From positions 30,422 to 94,421 of the forward strand of contig JALQPE010000534.1 of the NCBI GenBank assembly GCA_030407315.1: DNA of 64,000 bases, given 5' to 3'. The notes below the pieces were generated by a model that saw nothing but the letters and a program-made list of their open reading frames with translations, had not been told where the DNA came from and did no database searches. Position numbers and translations under genes: made by a program. Below, in pieces: positions 45,458 to 54,620 of the stretch (position 1 is its first letter; the number at the start of each line of letters is the position of its first letter). The DNA comes from Asparagopsis taxiformis (lineage: Eukaryota > Rhodophyta > Florideophyceae > Bonnemaisoniales > Bonnemaisoniaceae).

Positions 45458-46846
45458 TTACTCGGAGGCGACATCGTGTACGGTAGGATGAGGTGCATCG
45501 ACAGGGGAACTATTCTGTCCAACAATAACGTCATGTCCAATTGTGTCTAGCTCGCTGCAGATGGTGTGTCCACTGAAAATGCATGCTGGGAGGTTCAAGT
45601 ATGCAGTTCCCAACACAACATTCTTGAGAACGCGCTCGAAAGTTCCATATGGACGAGGGCCTTGAACAGGTTTCCAGGTCAGTGAGAACGAGTTGGCCAG
45701 TTTGAAATTTTTGCTGTCCGGCAGCTCAAAGTTCTCCTGCATTTCTCGACTTGAGAGGAAGCGAGCTTCCAAAGGATACGAATAGCTGCAATTGACATAG
45801 TCGTATTCATCAGATTCTCGAGTAAGAACGACAGTACTACTCATGTTTTCAGATCTCCTGTATAAAGAGGAACCAACAAGAACAGCCTTTGTAGATGGAA
45901 TAAAATCTTCTGAAGCACTGTCTGCTAGAGTTCCCAAAACTCTAATGACAGAAGACCCAGAATCGTGTCGTGTTTTCTTCCACTTGAGGATAGTAGAGTT
46001 CGTGCATGTAGACATGGAAGGAGCTAAAGTATTGCAGAGGTCATAGTATGTTCCAAAGTGGATCGATAGCTCTTTATCTCTCCCAGTTGAAATTCGAACC
46101 GCCTCGACGCTCGGCAGGAAAATTGTGTTTGGGTTGTTCTTCTCTTCGCATAGCCTGGAAAGTTGTAAAAACTGTTCAAGCGAGCAATCTGCTCTTGCCG
46201 TCACATAGTCTTGCACCAAGGAGCTCACTTCCCGGCCTGTTTCAGACTTCGTGATTTTGGAGGACAGGGGTTTGTCCAGTTTTAAGCCAACTCTCTGGAA
46301 CAGGTAGTCGCACACAATGTTTCCGAAGATGGGTCCAGTAGCGCTTGATGAACCGCGACAGTTGAGAATCTGCCTTTCGAGGTAGGATACCTTTTGAAAC
46401 AGCTTGGATATGTCCTCATTGATGTTAGGACCAGGAGGACTCTCATCGCAAACTAAGCGCGGCTCGGACTTGGATCGACTCAACAAGTTTTGTTTGCAGT
46501 CTTTTTTATGGAAACTGTCTTCACCCGCAGACGAGATCGTCTGCTCTAGTGCTAGTTGCTCTCCAAACCTCCAACGTAGCATGTTTCCAGAGTCAATGTC
46601 CAGCAGCGAATTGTTCTTGAATAATTTTGCTGTAGAGACTGACTGGTCGAAACCGTGTTCAGATTGATATTGCAGCGTAACAAACAAGTTTCCAGTCAAA
46701 CGATGTTCTCCGGACGCGTCCGGCTTGGCAGTACTCAAAACTTTGGCGCCCCACCAAACCTTTTTCTGTTTCCTTCCTCTCGTTCGTAAACTCCATTCTA
46801 CTTCAATGACTGATCCTTCGGAGACAAAGTCTGTTGGGTCTTGCAT
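45458..46846 (-). CDS. Conserved element protein 2, Tudor-like N-terminus
   Basis: 462 residues from the ATG at 46,846. Residues about 10-95 (SVIEVEWSLRTRGRKQKK-VWWGAKV ... VTLQYQSEHGF ... LRWRF) look like a Tudor/SGF29-type beta barrel with aromatic-cage residues. This is an inference from the pattern. A short coiled coil (KLFQKVSYLERQIL) and an unassigned C-terminal half follow (SLEQFLQLSRLCEEK, FLPSVEAVRIS, CIFSGHTICSELDTIGHDV). A decayed homologue at 62,513-64,000 keeps the same blocks in the same convergent position. It may read modified chromatin or bind element DNA. Confidence 0.7.
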   Translation of the reverse strand: MQDPTDFVSEGSVIEVEWSLRTRGRKQKKVWWGAKVLSTAKPDASGEHRLTGNLFVTLQYQSEHGFDQSVSTAKLFKNNSLLDIDSGNMLRWRFGEQLALEQTISSAGEDSFHKKDCKQNLLSRSKSEPRLVCDESPPGPNINEDISKLFQKVSYLERQILNCRGSSSATGPIFGNIVCDYLFQRVGLKLDKPLSSKITKSETGREVSSLVQDYVTARADCSLEQFLQLSRLCEEKNNPNTIFLPSVEAVRISTGRDKELSIHFGTYYDLCNTLAPSMSTCTNSTILKWKKTRHDSGSSVIRVLGTLADSASEDFIPSTKAVLVGSSLYRRSENMSSTVVLTRESDEYDYVNCSYSYPLEARFLSSREMQENFELPDSKNFKLANSFSLTWKPVQGPRPYGTFERVLKNVVLGTAYLNLPACIFSGHTICSELDTIGHDVIVGQNSSPVDAPHPTVHDVASE

Positions 46847-47577
46847 AATGGGTATTCCCAGGAAAAGAATGGAAGAGGTATCGACTGAGGAAACAGGAAA
46901 GATGACGAAACTGTACAGCTTGTATCCGTGTGGAATGATAGAGAGAAAATTGGTAGGTTACTATTTTTATACTTGCATAACTCGTAACGGTTATAAATTA
47001 CTAACAACTGTCCCAAGCGACATGGGAGACCAACATCGTGATGATCATCTCTCTTGAACATTCATCACCATATAATAAAGATCTTATTCCGAGCTGCTCG
47101 AAGCCATTACCAGTAGATTGGTTGTATTTTTCGCTGTGGCAATATAACGGAACCTAGACGTGTATGTATAAACAGACGCAGGGATCGAGAATGATGCAGT
47201 GAAATCAATGTGTATATTTATATACTGGTTGTAAGAACGAGTCTACAAGTTCGAACAGAAGATGAAGTCCTCTCAAGAGATTGGTTTTGAAATCTCCGAT
47301 GGCAGATTTCAAACTCAATCTCTCGAGGGGACTTCAAATTCAAAACAAAAATGGAAATGTCCGTTGGCGAAATAATTGTATTGAAAGGCCGCCGAAGAAC
47401 CTAATTATTCCTCATTACGTACCCTACCTAGCCAAAGTATACCTGAAAATATTCAGGTTAACTCTTTAACTGTGCATTTAAGGTTTATCAAGATTGTTGC
47501 CGAAGGTTTTTAACGGCAGGTAGGAGAGAAGATTGTTTTCTGCTGGTGGCTGATTGAGGTGAAGAATCTATTTCTCG
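46847..47577. promoter_or_regulatory. Divergent promoter region
   Basis: 731 bp between two divergent genes. AT-rich stretches occur near 47,071 and 47,205. The only conspicuous structure is the large hairpin at 47,264. This spacer lacks the AAAATAATACC palindromes found in the other large spacers. Confidence 0.5.
47264..47335. repeat. 72-bp hairpin
   Basis: Two 32-base arms with 29 matching positions enclose an 8-base loop (CCGATGGC). The arms start GAAGTCC and end AAATCT. It lies about 315 bp before the reading frame at 47,578. Candidate regulatory hairpin or foldback insertion. Confidence 0.85.
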
Positions 47578-47648
47578 ATGGCCTCTGAGAAGAGAAATCC
47601 AGCGAGCACCTCTGGCGTCCCCTTCATGGTGAGCGGCGCAATGGGCTA

Positions 47649-50600
47649 TTGCACATCGACCCATTCAAGATCAAAAGATATGTCGAGATTCGAGAAATCG
47701 ACTACAGGCACGTCGATGTTATTGCCGAGAGCATTCAGGTTTACGGCTACAATGACAACAACCCAATTACCGGTCGGATCATTGCCGGTGAGGTAGAGGT
47801 GCTGGATGGTGCGCATCGTTCGAAAGCTGTAATCAAGCTCATAGAGAACGGTGAGCTTCCGCGTGATTTCACTGTTCCTATGATTGAAGAAGAAGTCGAC
47901 ATATCTCCGATTACAAGTGCTGCTTTCCTTCTAGATAGTGTGAAAGCATCAAACGCGAACGATATGGCATCCAGGCAGAAGAGGATGACTTTCATTGAGT
48001 ACCTGAATCTTACTTTGGATCTTAGAGATGGGTACTGGGAGCGAAACGCAGGTGAAAAACAAGGAAGCTCAAGCATGGTTACAATTCGCGACGTGAATAT
48101 GCCATCCATTAGGCGATGGCTCGCCGTGGGATCTCAGCGCGAAGATTTGGCAGAAACTGTGCTGAGGCAGCCACAGTACGAGAGTTGCTTGTCAATTCTT
48201 CGTGTGCTTCGCCCCTACAGTCGCATAGAAGAACCCAATCCCAAAATGGTTCGCTGTCTGTGGCAGTTGTTCTGTATTGTATGGGGAAGGCCGGTGGAAG
48301 TTCAGAACAATTTTGCGATGAAGGAGTTTCCCACATCTCTCGAGAAAAGAGCATCAGTCGGCGAGCAGTTGTTTGGGATGTCTACAAGTGGTGAAATTGC
48401 TTCTCCATTGTGTCGCGAAGTCCTCACCTGTGAGTATTTTCGTTCTGGAAGAAGTGCACAGGGTAGAACATTAACAGAAGAAGACAAAGTATTTGGAAGG
48501 CTGATGTTTATGATTTCATTTGTGCACATTGCCCTCACTAGACGCAGAAATGCACCCATTCGCCGGGGTAGGAAGCGTCGTAGAACTGGGAGGGATACAG
48601 AGACTTCTACATTCGCCCCTTTCCAGCGCACAAGAGCAAACGGAGAGTCTGTGGGTGTCGTTTTGGAAAGGGTCATGTCTGCCTGGGATACAACAGCGAT
48701 GATTCTGGGCTTCGAAAGCGCCTACATGATGTGTCGCCCATACATGGTTTTCGACTCTGAGAAATTCCAATTCATCTGTCTTGCTAATCGTACTGACGGG
48801 TGGGCACATCCTGACCACTACTCAGATCTTCTGCTTCCGTCCCCGGTAGTGAAACTCCGCGAGAATGCAGGTTATCCAGGCACTTTGGATATCTCTGTTG
48901 ATGCAAGGTTGAGGTCTTTGACAGAAGCCGTACTAGTGTCTGTGTATGACTGTATGATAGGCATTGATGTATTCGGATCAAGTACGAACCAGATGGAAGG
49001 GCTGCGCACTAAATTTTTCCATCAGCCTGACCGGTTCGGATTGAACGCCTTCATCGAAGCAAGAATAGAACAATCCATCGCATTGGATGGTCACGAAAGA
49101 CTCAAGGTATGGAAGAACTGGAACCGTGAAATGCGTGTGAAGCCAGTTGATGTCTGCGACTTGAAAATTCTCTACGAGACTGAACAGCGCAACGCAGCAT
49201 CCAGATCTCTTTCTCGAGAAAGAGATCGTCTTGAGTCGAATGAATCAATGCAGCACAGCACTCGCCGTTTAGGTACAGGTGGAAGGAAACCTACCAATGA
49301 CTCTGGATCCCAGTATACATCCAGCATGGATGGGAGGGCTTCGTCCGCAATGGACACGGTTATGCAAGATGTTGCGGAGGATACACCGTCAGCGGAGGCA
49401 GTGGGTGAGGAAGAGGGGGTACCGGATCATATTGTGCAATTGAAAAAGGTCATGAAGAGATTTTGCGTGGCTTACAACTGTACAGCCTCGAGGTTAGTGC
49501 ACCAGGTTAACACTGATTCCATTGGCATGCTTTCAGGGAATACTATTGATGGACAAGCACAACTTGTGCTCACCGATCCACCCTTCAACACGCGGAGGGA
49601 GAAAGGCAAGACCAATTCAGACTATGATGACATCAATAGCGCACAAATGTTTCGTACTGGAAAGGACATTTCTCGAATGCTGCGCCCTGGAGGACATGCC
49701 CTGATATTTTCCAGTATCAAACAGTTGGTTGGGTGGGGAGAAGCTCTTCAAAATGCAGAAAGCGGGGAACAATCCATGCGTACAGACGATGTTCCTCTCA
49801 TTCTAAGCCGTCGTCCCTACGTATTCATCCAAAACCCAATGAACAAATCGTGTTCATTACACAACATTCACGAGTTTGTTGTGCACAGTTTCAAACGTGG
49901 GATGGGAGCTGCCGCGTTTGAAATGGTTGATTATTCTTTGCATAACCGTGACCTTTCACGACATCCAGGGTACGTGAACGCAATCGACAACTGCCCAAAG
50001 CTCGGACCTGGTGAGTCATTGAACTTCGAAGACAAAAGGCTACGTGCGGAGCAGAAGCCTCTGTCCATACTTCGAGAGCTTATTTCAAGGTTTTCAAAGC
50101 CAGGAGACATTGTGGTAGATCTATTCTCCGGAACGTATTCTACTGCAATAGCTTGCATGACAATGAGAGATGGTCTGTATCGCAAGTTTATTGGATGTGA
50201 AAAAGACGCCACATGCCATGGATCAGCTCAGCCGTTGTTGCTGGATTGCTTTGTTAGGCAAGGTCGAGATGGAGTTTTTGGGGAGGCAACCAAAAATGAC
50301 ATATCGAGTATTCTCGCTAACAAAGAATGGAATTACTCGATAAGGAGCAATGTAGGAAGTGAAAGACTTCGACATCGAAGTGATGCGCCTGATGGATTCC
50401 CGTCGGTATCTTCACTACCACTGCATATGTTGCGATTTGTCTCCTCTGTTGCGCGGGATCAAAGCATGCTCCGAAGACTTGCCGAAGTCCCAATGAATGA
50501 ATGGGGCGTAGAAGATTTAGGCAAGGTTTTCTCCGTTGACCCTGAGATGATGCTTGCAGTAGATGCCTCCTTTCACAACGTTATTGTTGCTGCATCGACA

Positions 50601-51086
50601 GTTCGAGAGGGAGGATTGGGGGTTTTTGCCGCAGAAGATTTAGAGAGGGGCTCTGTTGTTGGATGGTATAATGGGACAATTTTATACGGGAAGATTGGGG
50701 AGAATGAACCGCAACGCAGTCGCTTGTACGGACCGGACGGGTTCGGTTGTACTGGTGAAAGATTCCAAAACTTCAACATGGAGATGGAGACCAGTGTCAT
50801 CGGAGAAGAAGCACCGGTCGACAAGATATATCTTGTACCAGCGGAATACAATGTCTGCAGCTACCTCAACGACAGTAGGACCATTGACGGAATGGAGAGA
50901 GTTGCAAATGTGCAACGCAGAAAAAATGCAGAGTTCCGAGTTCACAAAGACGTCAATCCTACTTGCGACTTCAAGTATGCAGTAGCAAAACCTGATCTCA
51001 TCCTAGCGCAGGTTGTAGTAGATGTTCGAGCTGGGGAAGAGATATTCGTTGACTATGGATCGCGCTACTGGACTGCAGAGAAGTAG
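47649..51086 (+). CDS. ParB-like domain, DNA methyltransferase and SET fusion
   Basis: About 1,145 residues. The listed start is a TTG because no ATG lies in this frame before the ParB box. An overlapping frame from the ATG at 47,578 probably supplies the N-terminus through a shift near 47,645. ParB-like domain: HIDPFKIKRY... and VLDGAHRSKAV (H56, R57). Beta-class methyltransferase: TDPPFN (D643), then QKPLSILRELISRFSKPGD and VVDLFSGTYSTAIA. SET domain, about residues 975-1140: GGLGVFAAEDLERGSVVGWYNG, SYLNDSR, and the catalytic end EEIFVDYGSRYW. The fusion would let one protein place DNA methylation and methylate a protein, presumably histone. It converges on the dioxygenase gene at 51,777. 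Confidence 0.85.
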   Translation: MHIDPFKIKRYVEIREIDYRHVDVIAESIQVYGYNDNNPITGRIIAGEVEVLDGAHRSKAVIKLIENGELPRDFTVPMIEEEVDISPITSAAFLLDSVKASNANDMASRQKRMTFIEYLNLTLDLRDGYWERNAGEKQGSSSMVTIRDVNMPSIRRWLAVGSQREDLAETVLRQPQYESCLSILRVLRPYSRIEEPNPKMVRCLWQLFCIVWGRPVEVQNNFAMKEFPTSLEKRASVGEQLFGMSTSGEIASPLCREVLTCEYFRSGRSAQGRTLTEEDKVFGRLMFMISFVHIALTRRRNAPIRRGRKRRRTGRDTETSTFAPFQRTRANGESVGVVLERVMSAWDTTAMILGFESAYMMCRPYMVFDSEKFQFICLANRTDGWAHPDHYSDLLLPSPVVKLRENAGYPGTLDISVDARLRSLTEAVLVSVYDCMIGIDVFGSSTNQMEGLRTKFFHQPDRFGLNAFIEARIEQSIALDGHERLKVWKNWNREMRVKPVDVCDLKILYETEQRNAASRSLSRERDRLESNESMQHSTRRLGTGGRKPTNDSGSQYTSSMDGRASSAMDTVMQDVAEDTPSAEAVGEEEGVPDHIVQLKKVMKRFCVAYNCTASRLVHQVNTDSIGMLSGNTIDGQAQLVLTDPPFNTRREKGKTNSDYDDINSAQMFRTGKDISRMLRPGGHALIFSSIKQLVGWGEALQNAESGEQSMRTDDVPLILSRRPYVFIQNPMNKSCSLHNIHEFVVHSFKRGMGAAAFEMVDYSLHNRDLSRHPGYVNAIDNCPKLGPGESLNFEDKRLRAEQKPLSILRELISRFSKPGDIVVDLFSGTYSTAIACMTMRDGLYRKFIGCEKDATCHGSAQPLLLDCFVRQGRDGVFGEATKNDISSILANKEWNYSIRSNVGSERLRHRSDAPDGFPSVSSLPLHMLRFVSSVARDQSMLRRLAEVPMNEWGVEDLGKVFSVDPEMMLAVDASFHNVIVAASTVREGGLGVFAAEDLERGSVVGWYNGTILYGKIGENEPQRSRLYGPDGFGCTGERFQNFNMEMETSVIGEEAPVDKIYLVPAEYNVCSYLNDSRTIDGMERVANVQRRKNAEFRVHKDVNPTCDFKYAVAKPDLILAQVVVDVRAGEEIFVDYGSRYWTAEK

Positions 51087-51776
51087 GACAGTTTAGGCGT
51101 CCAATTACAGATATCAAGAGTACCATCAGCAATAAAAAGTCTTGCATCTGAACTCGTACAACGTTGTAGTACTACAATCTACCTGAGCGATAATAACAGA
51201 CTTTCATTTGCTGAGCGGTGCCAGTCAGCCCACGCCCAATGATAGTGCTGCACCTGGGCTTTGCCATGCCAAAATAATACCGGGTATTATTTTGGGTGTG
51301 GCCAGCCCAAGTGCAGCTCTGCCATTGGCTGTCATGAACGCAGCGGCAGCCAATGGAATTGCTGCACCTGGGCTTTGCCATGCCAAAATAATACCCGGTA
51401 TTATTTTGGGTGTGGCCAGCCCAAGTGCAGCACTATCATTGGCTGCCAGGTTTGCATCTCAACTATAGTTAGTATACTAAGAAGAAAAATTCAAGACCTT
51501 GGTTACTCGAGTGATGTGGAATTGTGGCAGTCTTGCAAAACTGTGCCATGCATGTAGGAAAGGAAAAGAGATCAGTCTGTACGATGTAGGGTGTAGAAGC
51601 TATGCGGGGTGAGAGGTAGAGGAACTCTAATAGTGCAGTAGACTGACCGTGCTAATATTTTCAAAGTCATGAATAGGAGTAGATTTAGTTGTGGTAAAGG
51701 AAGTATACTACCGAAGCTAGCTTAGGATTGGCAGATGCTGCCTGTAGAGGGAGAGGCAAAGCAGTATTCTTGCAGA
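51087..51776. other. Convergent spacer with palindromes
   Basis: 690 bp between two gene 3' ends. The palindrome pair at 51,269-51,409 sits in a unit of about 114 bp repeated twice. Nothing else was seen. Confidence 0.6.
51269..51409. repeat. AAAATAATACC palindrome pair 2
   Basis: Two perfect palindromes with 13-bp arms (CC plus AAAATAATACC) at 51,269-51,295 (central G) and 51,383-51,409 (central C). The mirror symmetry extends imperfectly to TGCACCTGGGC on the left and GCCCAAGTGCA on the right, about 33 bp per arm. Confidence 0.9.
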
Positions 51777-54620
51777 TTATCGCGCACTAGGTGCATCCCA
51801 GTAGTTGACTGTTTCGATAGCATCCGCCAATTCTTCTTCGTCACTTAAAAGGTAGAGATGAGAACGAACCGGAAGACCATATGTTAGGCGATTTTCCGCT
51901 GAACTACTGAATCCTTTGCCTCCATGGTAGAAGTCACCACGACCGATGAAGAGAGAATACGGTGGCACGTAGATGTCCATAACAGGCGTCTTGTACTTCT
52001 CAGCGTCTGCACGCGTCAAACAGACGTGGCTGAAATACGCTCCACGAAGCCAGAACCCATCAGCCGCGCTTGCCATCAGAAAGTACGATCTTCCAGGTGG
52101 GAAATCGGAATCATTGATGACCACCGGTAGGTCTGTGTGCAAGTCTTGATCTGGAGCACCATCAGAGGTCAGCAAAAGACGTAAACCGGTTTTAGGAAAG
52201 GCCACAGGCTCATGGATTCCTAGGCCCAAGTACATTAGCTCGGCACAGATTGCTTTGCCGACCTCGAGAATCATCTTGTTCTTGAATTGATGTTCATCCA
52301 TCTGCTCGAGATCGTCGCAAATCTTCTTCCTTGAGATAGAGAACCTTCCCAAACGAGAGGCCTGTTGCTCTGCTGTTACCTCACCCTTGTTTCGAATCTG
52401 ATGCCAGGGATCATTGGAACTGTCTTCAGCAGAAGAATGAACAGGTTTGAACTTCTGGGCGTAGAACGTGAACAGTTCATGTGCTGCGTTGCCCACAGTC
52501 GAAGAACGGAAGATACCACTGAGTACATGGGCACCCAAGAGATTGAGAGTTGACCTAGCTGTTGCAAAGAACTTCTCTGCACAGCAAGCTGGACCACTGC
52601 ACGCTATACAATTCATATCGGCAGCAGCTGCACTCAAAATCTCCTGTCGGATTGTTTCGTACAGCTTGCTGTCGATATAGTACTTGACCCTAGAGTCTGA
52701 CGGTATGGTGTTCGGGAGAATATCCATAATCCGTTCATCGACTACCCTGTCGGGGAGGGGATTTTCCTGCTCATCGCTGAACAATGGAATCTCCTCGGTT
52801 GAACGTTTAACCGTACGGTTAACTTCCAGTCTTCTGCGCTTCGGAAGGGGCTCTTCGGACTCTTCTTCTACCTCCGACTCTGCCTGACTGTCGCCACCAA
52901 CCCGTAGACTCTCCGTTCTCTGCCGTTTCGACCTGCGAAGTGTCTCGACTGGCTCATTCACCGCAAGCGGTGGTGCATTGAGAGGGAGACGGAGGAGAAC
53001 AGATCCCAATTGCTTCTCAGAACCTGCCACAGTGGCATCAGGGGTTCCTTGAGCCTGCTCAACTGCAGGAACGGAAGTGGCAGGAGGAGGAGGGGTAGTA
53101 GGAGCAGGAGTAGAAGGAGTAGAAGGAGTAGAAGGAGTAGAAGGGGTAGAAGGGGTAGAAGGAGTAGAAGGGGTAGAATGAGCACGAGGAGCAGGAGGGG
53201 TAGAAGGAGCAGGAGGGGTAGAAGGGGCAGGAGGAGTAGGACCAGAACGGGTAGAAGGGGTAGAAGGCTCATCTGATTGGGGCGTAGATGGCTTCGGCGC
53301 ATCTTCAGATGGCTGTTCATTGTGAACAATGACCCTTTGGTCTTCTTCCATTTCCACAACGCCCGTGGAAAAGCGAAGCTGCTCATACATTTCGTCGGAG
53401 ACGAGAGCATGCTTCGTACCGCTGTTGTCGTCGGTATTGAAGTGCAGGAGGGTCTCCGCGATACTGTTCGCAATAACAGTCTCCTTTCCTGACCCAGTGT
53501 TCTTGAGCTCGGAGTAGAAATGCTCGAGCGGAGGCTCCATCATTTTGTGAGCAGCAACCGGCTCGGACATCTTGAACACTTCAATTAAAACACGAACGAA
53601 AGGATTACCAAATCCTCTTGTCGTCCTACTCAACTGACGCAGATCTCGCATGCGTGTCCAGAGAGCTGTTATGAGCAAGATGAACCTTTGCTGATACTCC
53701 GAGCCGCGACGGAAGTCTGCCATGAAAACGAGATCCATGTTGCAGCCATACATGTCTACGGACTGCTTGAAGACATCGTCGTTGATGTCACGGCCTTCTT
53801 TAACGGCCCTTTCCTGTTCCGCAGCGAGAATTTCCTTGGTGAACATGCTCGGTACGGAACTCCAGAACTCAAGCGCTTTGTTGTTCACAGTCCGGAAGCC
53901 TTTCGCAGCAGTCACGTGCTTGTTGATGGCTTGGTAGCCCAGTTTCGATATCGACAACTGGCTGTCCATGATGACCTGAATGCACTTCCGATTCGGTTCA
54001 CCCAGCATGTCCTTGGTCGTGAGCAGTTGGACCACAGAACACACTCGGTCTGCCAAAGAAACAAGGGCAACATCATGTGTGAGTGTGTTTGCTTGAATGG
54101 ACAGCCCGAGTACTTCAAAAGGTGTGAAGTACTCATCGGAAACTTCTTCTGTCCCTGGGCGCCTGATCAAAGCCACATCGATGTTCCTGAATGAAGCAGC
54201 ATACGGATGTTGCCCTTCCGGGTCTTCACGAATGCACTTCTGGAGAGCCGCAACGCGATGGCCACCATCGATGTAGAACGTTTGAAGGGTGGGGGTTGTG
54301 CTGCCTTCACTGGGAAGGAGCATTTTGCAGGCAAGGATTCGGGAGATTGAGGAGGTGAATCCTTCCCTCAGGAACTTCTCCTTCAGCTCAAGCACTCTCC
54401 CTTCCCTAATATGACGAGAGAATAGGGGAGGTCTGTGCAAATCCAAGGGAGACAGCCTGTGGTCAGCTTTGGGACAGTCTGACAACTGAACCTCGGCGGT
54501 GACAGAGTTATCGTGACCAGGGCTGCGAGAAGGGGCGCGAGAGCGAGCGGAGGCCCGACCGCGAGTCGAAGCGCGAGCAGGGGCGGGGGCAGAGGGTTTG
54601 GAGCGAGTGCGAGGAGCCAT
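51777..54620 (-). CDS. ParB-like domain plus 2OG-Fe(II) dioxygenase-like, copy 1
   Basis: 947 residues from the ATG at 54,620. A basic Arg/Ser/Ala/Pro N-terminus is followed by the ParB-like domain, about residues 50-200, with YIDGGHRVAAL (H121, R122). A helical middle (YGCNMDLVFMADFR) and a Ser-Thr-Pro repeat linker come next. The C-terminal domain carries a dioxygenase-type metal triad: LHTD (H828, D830), FYHGG (H899) and the co-substrate Arg in LPVRSHLY (R919). SRVKYYIDSKLYETIRQE just before it is shared with the paralogue at 55,764. A Cys cluster (CIACSGPACC) could bind metal. Predicted to oxidise a modified base or a protein at ParB-selected sites; the substrate is unknown. Confidence 0.8.
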   Translation of the reverse strand: MAPRTRSKPSAPAPARASTRGRASARSRAPSRSPGHDNSVTAEVQLSDCPKADHRLSPLDLHRPPLFSRHIREGRVLELKEKFLREGFTSSISRILACKMLLPSEGSTTPTLQTFYIDGGHRVAALQKCIREDPEGQHPYAASFRNIDVALIRRPGTEEVSDEYFTPFEVLGLSIQANTLTHDVALVSLADRVCSVVQLLTTKDMLGEPNRKCIQVIMDSQLSISKLGYQAINKHVTAAKGFRTVNNKALEFWSSVPSMFTKEILAAEQERAVKEGRDINDDVFKQSVDMYGCNMDLVFMADFRRGSEYQQRFILLITALWTRMRDLRQLSRTTRGFGNPFVRVLIEVFKMSEPVAAHKMMEPPLEHFYSELKNTGSGKETVIANSIAETLLHFNTDDNSGTKHALVSDEMYEQLRFSTGVVEMEEDQRVIVHNEQPSEDAPKPSTPQSDEPSTPSTRSGPTPPAPSTPPAPSTPPAPRAHSTPSTPSTPSTPSTPSTPSTPSTPAPTTPPPPATSVPAVEQAQGTPDATVAGSEKQLGSVLLRLPLNAPPLAVNEPVETLRRSKRQRTESLRVGGDSQAESEVEEESEEPLPKRRRLEVNRTVKRSTEEIPLFSDEQENPLPDRVVDERIMDILPNTIPSDSRVKYYIDSKLYETIRQEILSAAAADMNCIACSGPACCAEKFFATARSTLNLLGAHVLSGIFRSSTVGNAAHELFTFYAQKFKPVHSSAEDSSNDPWHQIRNKGEVTAEQQASRLGRFSISRKKICDDLEQMDEHQFKNKMILEVGKAICAELMYLGLGIHEPVAFPKTGLRLLLTSDGAPDQDLHTDLPVVINDSDFPPGRSYFLMASAADGFWLRGAYFSHVCLTRADAEKYKTPVMDIYVPPYSLFIGRGDFYHGGKGFSSSAENRLTYGLPVRSHLYLLSDEEELADAIETVNYWDAPSAR
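53088..53270 (-). repeat. Coding repeat for a Ser-Thr-Pro linker
   Basis: A GTAGAAGGA/GTAGAAGGG 9-bp unit repeated in tandem, encoding seven consecutive S-T-P triplets and related PPA-S-T-P triplets between the ParB-like and dioxygenase parts. Length is likely variable between copies. Confidence 0.85.

Noticed and set aside
47629..47669. 41-base intron in the SET-fusion gene
   Set aside because: GT-AG ends and frame fit, but it would delete the HIDPFK stretch that looks like the start of the ParB-like domain, and 41 bases is very short.
32022..51086. Bacterial plasmid or prophage origin because of ParB and methyltransferase domains
   Set aside because: Flanking LTR elements, eukaryotic tRNA, a SET domain and a eukaryotic-type transposase place this in a nuclear genome. 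Ancestral transfer from phage or bacteria remains possible.
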